Source: Polytrichum commune
Lineage: Eukaryota; Streptophyta; Polytrichopsida; Polytrichales; Polytrichaceae
Length of the DNA stretch: 64,000 bases
Assembly: GCA_950295325.1 (NCBI GenBank)
Contig: OX485808.1
Coordinates: 21,780,527-21,844,526 of the forward strand
Direction of reading: 5' to 3'
Below the pieces are notes generated by a model that saw only the letters and a program-made list of their open reading frames with translations, ran no database searches and was not told the origin of the DNA. A program made the position numbers and the translations under genes. Positions 37,018-47,486 of the stretch are shown in pieces (position 1 is the stretch's first letter; the number at the start of each line of letters is the position of its first letter).

Positions 37018-40000
37018 TCATTGAGTACGATTGGTGGAAGCACCAAGTACCGAAGATCCTCGACAGCGAGGACAACTCCACTGTCCAGATGGTAGAGAAG
37101 TCAAGGGTGGCTTCAAGCATGCCATGTGCCAACCGCGTTGACATTGATCACACAAGAGCATAGTAGCTGCTTCTTTTTTCTCTCCACACACAAAACATGG
37201 AAGACCCTCTGGCACGACGGCCAGTTCAGGATGAACTGTACCCTCAATAGGTAGATGACATGGGGCACAGTTTTTGGAATGCTCGCGACATTCCCTGCTA
37301 TCCTTGCCTTCCAACAACAACAAACCATTCGGCAACACCTCCTTCACCCGAAGGATAGTGCGCCCCGCCCTAACATCCAATGTCGTAGGCGCCTCACGTT
37401 GGAGATAAACATAATCCCCTTGCCGGAATCTCCGCAACTAAGGTCGGTAAGCACCACTACGAATGCGTGCATAACGCAATGTGTCACGGTGCTGAGCAAT
37501 GGACAAATTCTCCATGGCCATAGGCATGGCCCTCTGGAAGAATTGAGCCCGCTCCTGCAAACACTCTGCCCAAAGGTCTGGGTCATCCAAATTTACAACA
37601 GGAGCTAGTTTTTCCCTAATAGAACTCGGGAGTATAGGCTCACATCCATACAATAATTGATACGGGCTGTAGGATGCCAAAGAGGCCTGCCTACTAAATC
37701 GATAGCCCATAGCAATCCAAGGCAACATAAGGTCCCAATCCCGGTGGCTTCCCCGAAGTAATCCATACTTCCTCAAGCCACGCTTGGTTGTCTGAACAAC
37801 CCGTTCAGCCAAGCCATCTGCCTCCGGATGATCCCGAGAGGTGGTGCGGTGATCTATGAGCGCCTTAGTGCACAACTCCTCAAAAACACCAAGGAACTCC
37901 CTCCCTTGGTCCGTCAACACCTCAGCCGGTGCTCCAAAACGTGCTAACACACGATCCAAAAAGGCGGCCGCGGCCAACTCTGCAGAGTTTTGGGGTAGAG
38001 CAACAAGCTCAATCCACTTACTAAAATGCTCCACCATCACCAAAACGTACTTTGATCCACGTGGTGTAACCACCAACGGCCCTGCAAAGTCCAGCGACCA
38101 ACGGTAGCCTAATCCCATGATAGGTAAGGGCTGTAGCTGAGGTGATAAGGTGTTAAAGCTAGACCTGATCCGGTCACAAACTTCACACCTCCCGACATAT
38201 GCAGCCACATGCTGATACATGCCAGTCCACCAATATTGGCCACGCAACATGGAATGTGTCTTGCGTATGCCAAAATGGCCAAGTTCCTCGTGCACTTGTC
38301 ACACCAAGGAGGCCCTCTGATCCGGCCTAGGAACAATACGCCTTGTCCCATCCGGCCACAATCGAAATAACAAACCGTTCTCCCAACGGAACCTTGTTAT
38401 TCGATGTCCAATCCTATCCCTTTCCATTGCCGAAATAGACAAAGGGAAGGTACCCTGTTGAAGCTTATGCAATACGGGAAGATCCTCCCATATATCCGCA
38501 ATAGCTTGAGGCCGATCAGTCTCATCATCCGAGCCCTGTATCGGAATCTCAACAGATGCACCATAAAATAAAGTGAGGTAGGCAGCCGCGTGCCAACCTG
38601 GAACCGCCTCTTGATCACAATCTCCATGCCACCTGGCCCCGGTCAAGTCCTCATCCGAAGGACTTGGATTGCGTGAGAGTCCATCTGCATCCATGTTGGT
38701 AATCCCAGCACGGTGTACCACCTCAAAGTCATACTCCTGGAGCAATAAAGCCCACCTGGCAAGCTTGCCAGTAAGCTTATCCAACTTCATGAGCCACCGT
38801 AAGGGCTGATGGTCAGTCACCAAAGTAAAGTGTTGACCATAAAGATATGGCCGGAAATGGGCAATAGCCCACACCGCCGCCAATGCTTCTCCCTCGTAGG
38901 ACGAATAATTGGCCTCCGCCGTGTTGTTGCTTCGCGACGCGTAAGCAACAACATACTCCCGGCCAACGTCATCTTTCTGAGTAAGAACTGCTCCCAAACC
39001 CAATGAGCTCCAGTCTGTATGCAACTGGAAAGATTTGGAGACATCTGGACGTCGAAGCACTGGAGCCGTACCCAGTTTCTGCTTCAATGTCTCAAACGCC
39101 TGTTGTTGCTCACGACCCCAAGTCCACGATTGGTCCTTGCTCATGAGAATGGTGAGAGGCTTGGCGATCAAGCTAAAGTTCTTGACGAATCGCCGATAGT
39201 AATTCGCCAAGCCCAAGAAAGCACGAAGTCTCGGCACATCAACCGGTGCCGGAATCTTTTGTAAGGCGTCCACCTTAGCTTGTTGTACCCCAAGACCTCC
39301 TGGAACAATCATATGCCCTAGATATGCCAGCCGGTCATGGAAAAACTTGCACTTACCGTGGTGCAAGCGCAATCCCCACCGCTGCAACCGTTCAAAAACG
39401 GCTTGCAGATGCCTCACATGCTCCTGTGGTGTTGTACTGAAGATGATCACATCGTCTATGTAACACCGAGCAAAGGGCAAGCCAGAGAGAACCTGATCCA
39501 TCACCCGCTGAAACTCAGCGGGTGCATTCTTCAGGCCAAATGGAAGAAACTTCCAATGATAAAGTTGATCTTTCCCATCTTGATCAACTCTCCAAAATGC
39601 GGTCTTCACCCGATCTCCCGTAAGTAATGGAAGTTGGTGATATCCGGATCTCAAGTCCAAGGTGCTAAAGACCTGAGAAAATCCGATGGCATCGAACAAC
39701 TCCTCCGGGATCGGCATGGGATACCGATCCAACTTGGTCTTCCGATTAACTGGACGGTAGTCCCCACACATCCGCTTCTCCGTCCAATTGCCAAAGATAT
39801 CCTTCTTCGATGGCATAATCGTAGCACAAGCATACTCCCCGTTGGAAAGTTCGATTAGCCCTGCTGCCAAGAGCACGGGGAGGTCACTTCATTGTCAAGT
39901 TGACACCACGTGCGGACAAAGTTTGCTACCCCTATATTATATGCCATATATAATTTTAAAATTTATGATATTTTTTCTACATATACATAACCATTGATAG

Positions 40001-40584
40001 TATCTTTTGAATACTTTTTTGAAATTTTCAGTCATCTTTATTTATTTTTAGTAATTGTTTTAGTTCAATTCTGTGTCATTCTAGTTAGAAATGGTATGTT
40101 TTATGAAAAAAAACAAATCATCAAATTTAGTTACCACTTTTGACTATGTCATAGGTACTGTGTATATCTACTCATGAAAAAAATTTGATAAAATTTTGAC
40201 CCATTTTGGTGTTGCAACTTACCAAAAGAAGATTTTTTTTGGTCGCACGTGGTGTTCAACTTGACAATGGAGTGATCTACCCGTGGCCAAGAGCTCTCGG
40301 CAACGAGCCTGAACGCCAATCCGCTCGGAAACACTGAGCCTGTAAGGTCTCCGAAAAACGGGATGGTTGTCCTCCAACTGAATGTGGATGGGTTTTCCTT
40401 TATAACCTTCAAGATCCTGAAGGCTAAAAGCAAAACATCTACGGTACGAGCGAATAAATGCTCGTACCTTCCGTGCCTCAGCACCAGTAAGACGAGGGCC
40501 TAATTCAAGTGGCCAATCATCAAACTCTGTAGTCTTCCTCTCCACCAAAGGAGAACCACCTGATGCTGGCACAGACTCTAATTG
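37018..40584 (-). pseudogene. Ty3/gypsy pol: reverse transcriptase, RNase H, integrase, PHD finger; broken
   Basis: One frame, in phase with the gag-methyltransferase ORF. The RT start (40572-40286) is split from the rest by a MITE. RT motifs are FSTLDLRSGYHQLPL and YIDDVIIFS. RNase H has FQLHTDWSSLGLGAVL and LVTDHQPLRW. Integrase shows the HHCC region (HEELGHFG, CEVCDR) and DDE residues in WSLDFAGPL, VLTDQGREF and HPEADGLAERV. The C-terminal part (37437-37021) has FRQGDYVYLQ and then a C4HC3 PHD finger (CFVCGE, LLCDQCQRGWHMAC, WSCPRC). In-frame nonsense codons stand at 38301-38299 (TGA) and 37440-37438 (TAG). These and the insertion mean this copy cannot make pol. Confidence 0.93.
39874..40285. 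mobile_element. hAT-like MITE (412 bp) inserted in the RT domain
   Basis: The ends are CACGGGGAGGTCACTTCATT and the inverse of CACGGGTAGATCACTCCATT, with similarity continuing about 45 bp to CACCACGTGCG. The 8-bp sequence gccaagag flanks both sides (39866-39873 and 40286-40293). An 8-bp duplication fits hAT elements. RT codons resume on the far side in the same frame, because insert plus duplication is 420 bp. Internal DNA is AT-rich and noncoding. Confidence 0.88.
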
Positions 40585-40587
40585 CTA
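40579..40587 (-). promoter_or_regulatory. UAG-CAA-UUA stop context between gag-methyltransferase and pol
   Basis: The minus strand reads CAT TAG CAA TTA GAG at the end of the first ORF, and pol continues in the same frame. UAG CAA UUA is the leaky stop context known from tobamoviruses (CARYYA class). It could set a low ratio of Gag-Pol to Gag. Alternatively TAG is a mutated CAG in a decayed copy. Confidence 0.55.
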
Positions 40588-43500
40588 ATGACAGGAGGGG
40601 ACATTAACCATGCCCCCAGTCTCGGTGCTAGTACTAGAGTCTGACATTTCTTCATTACCACCAATATGTGATGATGAAGCCAACACTGAAGGCGAAGAAA
40701 CCGAAGCAGTGTAAAAATGTTGAGCTCGAAGCTCCTCCATCACATGCTGCTCGAATTGAAAAATTCGTTCGGCTTCTCCAACCATGGCGTGAATTCCCTC
40801 CTTCATGGGTGTGGACCGCTGTGCCCCCTGACCAGAGTCCTCTGCCCCCAGAGACAACCACTGGTCACCACGATGTCTTTGCAATGAAAGGCATAAAGCA
40901 ACAGTCCACACCATAGTATGAAGATCCATAGCTTGGTCCAACACGAAGCGTCGTTGGCCCTCAGAAAGGCCGGAAGCTGCGGTGGTGCCAGTGCGGAATC
41001 CCATGGCACGTTCCCGCTCGTCAGCCAATGGTTTGGTGTGGGTTTTGGTGTGAACATCCCACACCATACCCGGCCCCCTATCGCGGAAAGCGAATGACTG
41101 TGGAAACGTCATAAATGTGGGAAAGGCCCGCCGTGGTGCCCCCATTTTGTTGACCAATGCCAACGGGGGTAAATCATTTCGAACAACCGGCAAAGAAGTC
41201 CGGTTTGGATCCAAGATGTCATCCACCTTTTGATCAAAAGGTGGAGGCACTGCAAAAAATGTTGTAGCTAAAGTAGATGACGGTGCGAGGTTGGTCCAAA
41301 TCCACCGAGGTCGGTGGGCATAAGAACCAATGCTCGTGGCATCCACAAAAATGGGATCTCCAAGGTGTTGACGAACATAATGACCGCCTTCCAACACCTT
41401 GTCCCGAGAGTCTCCCAACAATGGTACATTCTCGAAGATATACCCTGGAGGGGAAGGTTGGTGGGTAAACCACCACTGCATAAGCCGGATGAGGTCCCAG
41501 AAAAGGCTAGACCTGGGATCCTCTAACCCTCGGCCTGCTCCAGCACGTGAGTGGCCTTGGCATGGCCATCCCGTAATCACCATATCCACCGTGCCCAAAT
41601 GTCGTAAGTCGGCCTCACTGATGAGTGTAACATCACGAGGGAGACGTGAAAAACACCCATGAATGGCAGTTGGGTGTAACTGCTGGGGGTACAATACCAT
41701 CAACTGGTGAAGATGGTGACGAACCACACGGGTGGACACTGGAGAGTTGTCCACATAAACATACCGTCTGACCGTGAGGCCAGCCTCCAATACGGCCGCT
41801 AAGCCTGTGCCGATGCCCCCAAACAGTTCCACCAAAGTAATCCCCGCGTCTGGTGGCTGCCATAAAATGGGATGTGCCAATGCCGAGAGGACACCCGGTA
41901 TGACCGGTGTTCTAGGAGTGAGAGAGTGAACAATATCCTCGCACCTCCGAAATAGCTCGGCGGAATCACGCCAAGGAGGAAGGGGATCCTTGGGATGGCG
42001 CACCAATGCACCCTTAGGTGTCATATCCCGTTGATCGTCTGTACTCCCCATGAATGCCAATGACTCCTCCGGCAATGTGTCCACCATAGTACCACATCCA
42101 AAAACCATAGATAATGGTGCTATGGTCGCGGCCGCCGCGAAAGCCACGGGAATAAGTTCCCTGCGGCCATCCCCAGCTGACCAACCTGGTCGAATCCACG
42201 CCTCCTCAGTCCAGTTGTCCAAACCAAAACCAAGAAGGTAAAGTGCTTGCTGACCAACTAAAATGTCATAGTTGGTCGTATCCGTCACCGCACACCTAAG
42301 AAGAAAAGGTGCGGGTGAATCTCCAGGCTTCACTCGGAAACTAAGTTGTAATGGCTCTCGAGTATAACCCATGGCCCGCTCCACGTGACCAATGGATGTG
42401 ACAATGGTAAATGGACAGGGAGCCAAATCCTCGGCCGTCAACCTCAACTCTTGGGCAAGCCTCTTGCCGATCATAATTGGCTGTGCTCCTGAATCCATCA
42501 TCACACAACGGGGAGCAACCCGAGTAGCATTGCTCCCAGTGTGATTGACCACCAAAATTCCGGTATCATTCACCATACGCACAACGCCGGGTCGAATACC
42601 GCGGCGCTCGCGGACAGGTCTAGCAGCGACATCAGACAGATAGGCTGCACCCGCAGATACTGGTGAGTCATAAGACGTGGTCGGTGCCTTGTCATCTGAG
42701 GCGTGTGCGTCAAAAGACGCAATGGTCTCTGCCGCAAGTCTCGCTCGCCGTTTGTCCACATCCTCAGGATCTTCAAAAGTAGGGATGTCCGTAGTGGCTT
42801 GAGCCACGGTCAGAGAAGGTAAGGATGCCTTCCCTTCCAAAATCCTACCTGCTAAGTGAAAAACCTTAGCAGGTTGGAACTCTGGCAATAACCACTCCAT
42901 GGCCGTGAACAAAGGTGTGTGCAACACCTTGGATGCCAACGTGTGCGCCACATCAGTCGCTGAATGTGAAACCTCATCGTTCGGATGACGACCACTGACA
43001 GATTGGACGGCATCGGCCAATCCAAAAGATAATGCTAGTCGTGCCTGACCAATTTGGTCCGCGGGCGCATTGTCTCGAGCTCGCGAGCTTGCTACATATT
43101 CATTTGTGGTCGAAGGTATGGATTGTAACACGGCTTGAGCACGTGTCACGGCCGCGGAACTCACCACCTCGCCCGAGGCTCCGAACATATAGTAATCCGG
43201 AGTGGAAGAACTAGCCTGAGCTCCGGAGGAAGACGGTGAGGCCAAGATTTGGCCGGATGACGCCAAGCTTTTGAACCTCTCCTCCATGGCTCCAATCTTC
43301 GCCTCCAACGTCTTCTCCCGGTCGGAAGAAGGATGTTTCTCATGATGGAGAGCAAAGCAGTTCTCTACCGCGTGATTGTTCCGCCCACAATGGGAACACT
43401 TCAACTGCTTAGGTAACTGATTACCCGTCGTTCCCTTCGCCGAGCCCTTAGCGGGAACAAATGGTTTCCGCTTCGGAGTAGTGACGGTCTGGGCTTGCCT

Positions 43501-44652
43501 TTGCTTCAAAGGACAGTCCTTCTTAGCGTGGCCGGCCTGCCCACAAGACCAACAATACATGGTCTTGTCTACCTCGGCCTCCACCAATCCCGCAGCCACA
43601 ACCGGAATTCTTCGGGATTTGCTAGAATCCACTAGCAAGGACACCAAATCAGTGGCATCGTGCTGACATAATGCACGATCACACTGCTCCACCACGGCGA
43701 ATGCCTCTGCGAGTGTCGCTCGACCACCAAACTCCATGATGATCCTGGGTAACGCCAAGTCAATGAGACGTTTGAAAATCTTTGACAAAAACACCTTCAC
43801 CAACTGACTTTCCGCGAACACACCTCCAGATTCTCTGGCAAACCTCACCAACCTCGTATACATGGTACAAGGTGTATCGTCCTTCTCTCGTCTGAAATCT
43901 TGTATCCGCTGCATCTGGTCACGACGGAAGCCTCCGTACTCCCCCTGTAGATGCAGCTCAAATGCCCGCAATGGCTCAAAATCTGGCGGAGCCCCTAAAG
44001 AGGCTAAAGCCGCTTGGGTGGCCATGGCATAACGCGATAGTGGAAGAACTGGGCTCGACGTACTTGCCGCAGTGGGAGCAGGACCCGTAGCCCTCGGTTC
44101 ACCAGGAGGAACTCCCTCCACATCCACCACATAACCTCCCTCCGGTACCTCCGTCTTGACATTCGGAACGGCCATGAAACTGGAAGTTGCGCCTTCCTTC
44201 AATGCGGATACCAACTCAACCCGAGTCTCCCAGTACCGCTCCACCTGACGCAGCTCCATCCAATGAGCCTCCGTCCACTGCTCATAAGTTTGGAGAGCTT
44301 CATGCTCCAAATGTTGAGGCAGAAGCTCAAACGCATACCAATCGTTAAAATTGGTATTGCGTTGGCGTTTCTCTCGCATCCACGTACGAAACCGGATTTT
44401 CCAGTCTTGCAGAGAAATGGTCCATGCTCGACCGGAAAACCGGTCCCGTATCCCTCCCCTAGTCTCCTCCTCCATATCGTCAAAGGTTCCCACCCACAGG
44501 ACGTGAGACCGAGTGATAGTCCCCCACGCCGAAGTAGGCTGAAAAGCCTCGTTGGGTGCTACCACTGGTTCAACGTCCGAGAGGTCCGAGGGATGACCTT
44601 TTGATGCTCCTGGGGACGGAGAACGATAGTGCTGAGTACGAGTTGTAACCAT
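40585..44652 (-). CDS. Retrotransposon Gag - zinc knuckles - aspartic protease - C5 cytosine DNA methyltransferase fusion
   Basis: An intact ORF of 1355 codons from the ATG at 44652. Residues 200-335 are the capsid-like Gag region. Two CCHC knuckles follow at 367-380 (CWSCGQAGHAKKDC) and 419-432 (CSHCGRNNHAVENC). The retropepsin centre is at 718-724 (MMDSGAQ). A C5-cytosine methyltransferase fills about 936-1260. Its motif I is VELFGGIGTG (941-950), motif II region YVYVDNS, motif IV GWPCQGHS with the catalytic Cys (1028-1035), motif VI FENVP (1073-1077), motif VIII HRPRW (1113-1117) and motif X RFVLDQAMDLHTMVW (1235-1249). Motif order is canonical, not permuted as in plant DRM. Retrotransposon-borne methyltransferases are known from dinoflagellates and charophyte algae. 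Probable action is methylation of element DNA or its target, which is inference. Confidence 0.93.
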   Translation of the reverse strand: MVTTRTQHYRSPSPGASKGHPSDLSDVEPVVAPNEAFQPTSAWGTITRSHVLWVGTFDDMEEETRGGIRDRFSGRAWTISLQDWKIRFRTWMREKRQRNTNFNDWYAFELLPQHLEHEALQTYEQWTEAHWMELRQVERYWETRVELVSALKEGATSSFMAVPNVKTEVPEGGYVVDVEGVPPGEPRATGPAPTAASTSSPVLPLSRYAMATQAALASLGAPPDFEPLRAFELHLQGEYGGFRRDQMQRIQDFRREKDDTPCTMYTRLVRFARESGGVFAESQLVKVFLSKIFKRLIDLALPRIIMEFGGRATLAEAFAVVEQCDRALCQHDATDLVSLLVDSSKSRRIPVVAAGLVEAEVDKTMYCWSCGQAGHAKKDCPLKQRQAQTVTTPKRKPFVPAKGSAKGTTGNQLPKQLKCSHCGRNNHAVENCFALHHEKHPSSDREKTLEAKIGAMEERFKSLASSGQILASPSSSGAQASSSTPDYYMFGASGEVVSSAAVTRAQAVLQSIPSTTNEYVASSRARDNAPADQIGQARLALSFGLADAVQSVSGRHPNDEVSHSATDVAHTLASKVLHTPLFTAMEWLLPEFQPAKVFHLAGRILEGKASLPSLTVAQATTDIPTFEDPEDVDKRRARLAAETIASFDAHASDDKAPTTSYDSPVSAGAAYLSDVAARPVRERRGIRPGVVRMVNDTGILVVNHTGSNATRVAPRCVMMDSGAQPIMIGKRLAQELRLTAEDLAPCPFTIVTSIGHVERAMGYTREPLQLSFRVKPGDSPAPFLLRCAVTDTTNYDILVGQQALYLLGFGLDNWTEEAWIRPGWSAGDGRRELIPVAFAAAATIAPLSMVFGCGTMVDTLPEESLAFMGSTDDQRDMTPKGALVRHPKDPLPPWRDSAELFRRCEDIVHSLTPRTPVIPGVLSALAHPILWQPPDAGITLVELFGGIGTGLAAVLEAGLTVRRYVYVDNSPVSTRVVRHHLHQLMVLYPQQLHPTAIHGCFSRLPRDVTLISEADLRHLGTVDMVITGWPCQGHSRAGAGRGLEDPRSSLFWDLIRLMQWWFTHQPSPPGYIFENVPLLGDSRDKVLEGGHYVRQHLGDPIFVDATSIGSYAHRPRWIWTNLAPSSTLATTFFAVPPPFDQKVDDILDPNRTSLPVVRNDLPPLALVNKMGAPRRAFPTFMTFPQSFAFRDRGPGMVWDVHTKTHTKPLADERERAMGFRTGTTAASGLSEGQRRFVLDQAMDLHTMVWTVALCLSLQRHRGDQWLSLGAEDSGQGAQRSTPMKEGIHAMVGEAERIFQFEQHVMEELRAQHFYTASVSSPSVLASSSHIGGNEEMSDSSTSTETGGMVNVPSCH

Positions 44653-44705
44653 AAACCCACAATGGGATGGTCACCGAATCAACAACCCAAATGAATTAGT
44701 ATCCA
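44653..44705 (-). other. Gypsy 5' leader next to gag
   Basis: Untranslated DNA directly upstream of the gag ATG, cut at ATCCA (44701-44705) by a solo LTR. It probably resumes at 45687 and runs through roughly 46150. No primer-binding site was identified. Confidence 0.5.
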
Positions 44706-45681
44706 TGTCGCAACCCTTGCTAGCCCCCCCCCTTGACCATCTTGCCAATTTTCAATTCTAGCAAAGGTTACGAGTCGCTAACCCTTCGCATACCGCCATG
44801 CTAATGGTTAGCTCCTCCTACCCCGGACCTTATAGTTCATAGGAGGGAACCAACCCTCCTACTTTGCTTTCGGGACTCACCCCTTAATCGGTAACCCATT
44901 CCTAGATGTGGACTTCCATCCATGGAAGTCCAATCCCATGTTGATCATCGCATTGCCGGAGCAACACTACAACAACCCGAACCATACTAGGCAACTATGG
45001 CCTCACAATGGACCAATGCCCATGGAGGCCTTGCCGTTCGGCCTCGGGTGGGTGAGGCCACACCACCTCACCCATATAAGCCTCTAGGACTTCACGCGGG
45101 GCCCCTACCCCGCCGTCAACCAACCTCTTGTCTCTCTACCAAGAGTTGGGGCCAAGTGGACATTTTCCTTTAGCTGCTGGGCCTAGAACCCCCAGCAGCT
45201 TCAGACCATCATAACTTCCTTGTATGATGTCTGATCATAACAACCAACCACTCCATCTTCATCTACGCTTCACGTAGATGCCGATGGACTCATCACTTGT
45301 CCCATTCGGGCAAGTATTGAGGAAGTTATGCCTGTTTGAACCTTGGCAGTCCCGGGAATCACTCCCAGGCACTGCTGTACCAGGGCGCTGTCCCGGGACA
45401 GCGCCCCACTCAAATGGCCATAACTCCTAGCTCACACCTCCGATTGAGGTGTTCTTGAGCTTTCTAGAATCACCACGCCATGAGCTACCCATAACTCATG
45501 GCCTTACCCTTGTGCCTCCTAGTCTTCGTGGGTGGGAGGCGTTCCCAACGCCCGGGGCCCTCACCCACACTAGGATCACTTGGGCCCTCTCACCAACAGT
45601 GCCACAAGTCCCGGGTGTCACTCCGGGGTCCCCCTTGTGCCCATGGTGTTTCGGGCACTCCTCATGGAGAGGTGCGCGACA
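44706..45681 (+). mobile_element. Solo LTR, family L1, copy 2 (976 bp)
   Basis: It starts TGTCGCAACCC and ends GGTGCGCGACA (inverted TGTCGC/GCGACA), flanked by ATCCA at 44701-44705 and 45682-45686. A TATA-like catataagcc lies at 45073-45082. No internal domain is attached, so it is a solo LTR, inserted in the 5' leader of the methyltransferase-bearing gypsy element on the opposite strand. Confidence 0.93.
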
Positions 45682-45686
45682 ATCCA

Positions 45687-47486
45687 GGTACAAAGAGAAA
45701 AAGGGTCAAAGGCAACCTGCACCTGCAACCACCACCAAAACTTATGGTCTGCTGGTCATTAACCCAGCCTCACCACAAGTGAAAACAAGCACCGCCCACT
45801 TGGTACACAAACAAAGGTCCCGTCGGTTATTAATCCGACCTCACCTCTACAGTACCCTATCACAATCTAGGACTACACAAAATGGGGCAGTGCTAGAACA
45901 CTCCAGCACTAAAGCCCGCCACAGGGGAAGATACCAAAACAAAATACAAGGAACAATGCAAGAACAACATTGGATCCTCTTCCCCAAAACAACATTCAAG
46001 CAGAAATTGAAAACGACCGCAACCAATTGGCACCCGCCTGCAGTTGGTGGTCAAAATAAACAGCCCCTGTTGCTCAAGAAAAGAAAATGCACATCTCTCA
46101 TTTGTCCCACCATTACCTAAGAATCTCTCCTCACAACAATGCCAGGAATATGTGTTGATAAACACAATTCGACCCTAATAACAATTTATTTTAGGCCGAA
46201 CGAAAATTCCACATGCCACCCAATTCCCAATAACACTCCCCTCGGAAATTTCGTACAACACAACCCCCAAAAGAAATTCCAAATATAATTTTTCTCAATC
46301 CCCTAGAAATTGACTTCTTAGAGAGAGAAAAAAAATGATAAGGTGAAATGAAACATATATTAATTTATTTAATTTAAAAAAATAAAAATCCGGTTTTAAT
46401 TAATTAATTCCTTAATTAATTAGAACAAAATAAATAAAATAAAATAAACCAAAAAAATAAACCAAAAAACCAAAAAACCAAATACTAAAATAAAATAAAA
46501 AGCCTGCTGCAGCAGCAAAACCCCAGCAGTATGGTCCCCCAAGGCAAGGGAATGGGGAAGGAGGGCCAGGGGCCCCCGGCCAGCACAGGCCTGCCGGCCA
46601 GCAGACTGGCCAGCTGCCAGCTGCCGCCGGCAGCGAGGCTGCCAGCAGAGCCGACCAGTGCATAGTCGGCTCTCTGCACCTCTTCAACGATTTTTTTTTT
46701 TTTTTTTTTTTTTTTTTTGGTTCTTGTTCTTGATCAAATTTCTCCGTTAATGCAACCAAGAACGGTTCTTCACAACTTAGTAGTGTGAATCCACGCTTAT
46801 AAGCGATCAAATACAAGAAATTCCGTCAAAAATCAAGAATTTGTCATCACCATTCACCTCATTGTGACATTCACAAGCAAGCGTGTTTCTTCTTGTTGTT
46901 TCATGAATTTTTGGTGGTCTCCACTCCACAACTCCGACACTTCATCGCTCCTTGTCTTCACGCGCCTCCTTGCGCGTTAAATGTCAAGAATCAAGAAGAA
47001 AAGAGAACAAAATAAAGAAATGAAGCATTATTGCCAAGTGATAAGGAAGAGAGTAGAATATTCATAAGAGCTCTAATTTCTCTCCAAATGCACACAACTA
47101 GTCAAGCTATCTCTCACTCCACCAAGGGAGAATCCAAGAGTGTAAGTAGGGGAAGAAGAACTCAAGATTTATTACAAAATCATGCAATCTACACCTCAAA
47201 CAAGCTCTCTCCACACACTAACTCACAAGACTTGACTTGGCAAGAATGCCAAGCCAAGGAGGAGGCTCCTCACTTAGGAGCCTTCCTCTCCACATCTAGA
47301 TTCATCCATCCAAATCTAGATGGATGAAACCCAATGGATAAGGTGCGGCCGTCGACGCCGCATACCATGACAAAGTGGTAATAAAGTCATATGTAAAAAC
47401 ATTGATTAGATATTTGTCATGATATGTATTTGAGTATGGGTCATTTACATGAGTCTGATCTCCTTATAATCTTTCTACATATATTT
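45687..47486. other. Noncoding: gypsy leader remainder, GC-rich island and LTR-like DNA
   Basis: 45687-46150 is probably the rest of the gypsy 5' leader. 46380-46500 is AT-rich (aattaattaatt, aaataaaat). 46500-46680 is a short GC-rich island with overlapping palindromes (gccggccagcagactggcc; gccgaccag...tagtcggc) ending in a T-run of about 30 at 46690. 46720-47360 on the minus strand resembles LTR or leader DNA (ttgtaataaatcttgag) but has no matching partner. Confidence 0.4.

Noticed and set aside
45449-46120. 223-codon plus-strand ORF with Pro/Thr-rich sequence
   Set aside because: It crosses the precise end of the solo LTR at 45681, and its first part repeats in the other LTR copies. It is a chance frame.
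46412-46816. 134-codon minus-strand ORF with a poly-Lys run and hydrophobic tail
   Set aside because: The Lys run is the T-homopolymer read backward, and the rest is the GC-rich palindromic island. No family character.
36600-47400. LTR pair bounding the methyltransferase-bearing gypsy element
   Set aside because: I compared the flanks by eye on the minus strand and found no convincing direct repeat, primer-binding site or polypurine tract. Nested insertions or truncation may explain it.
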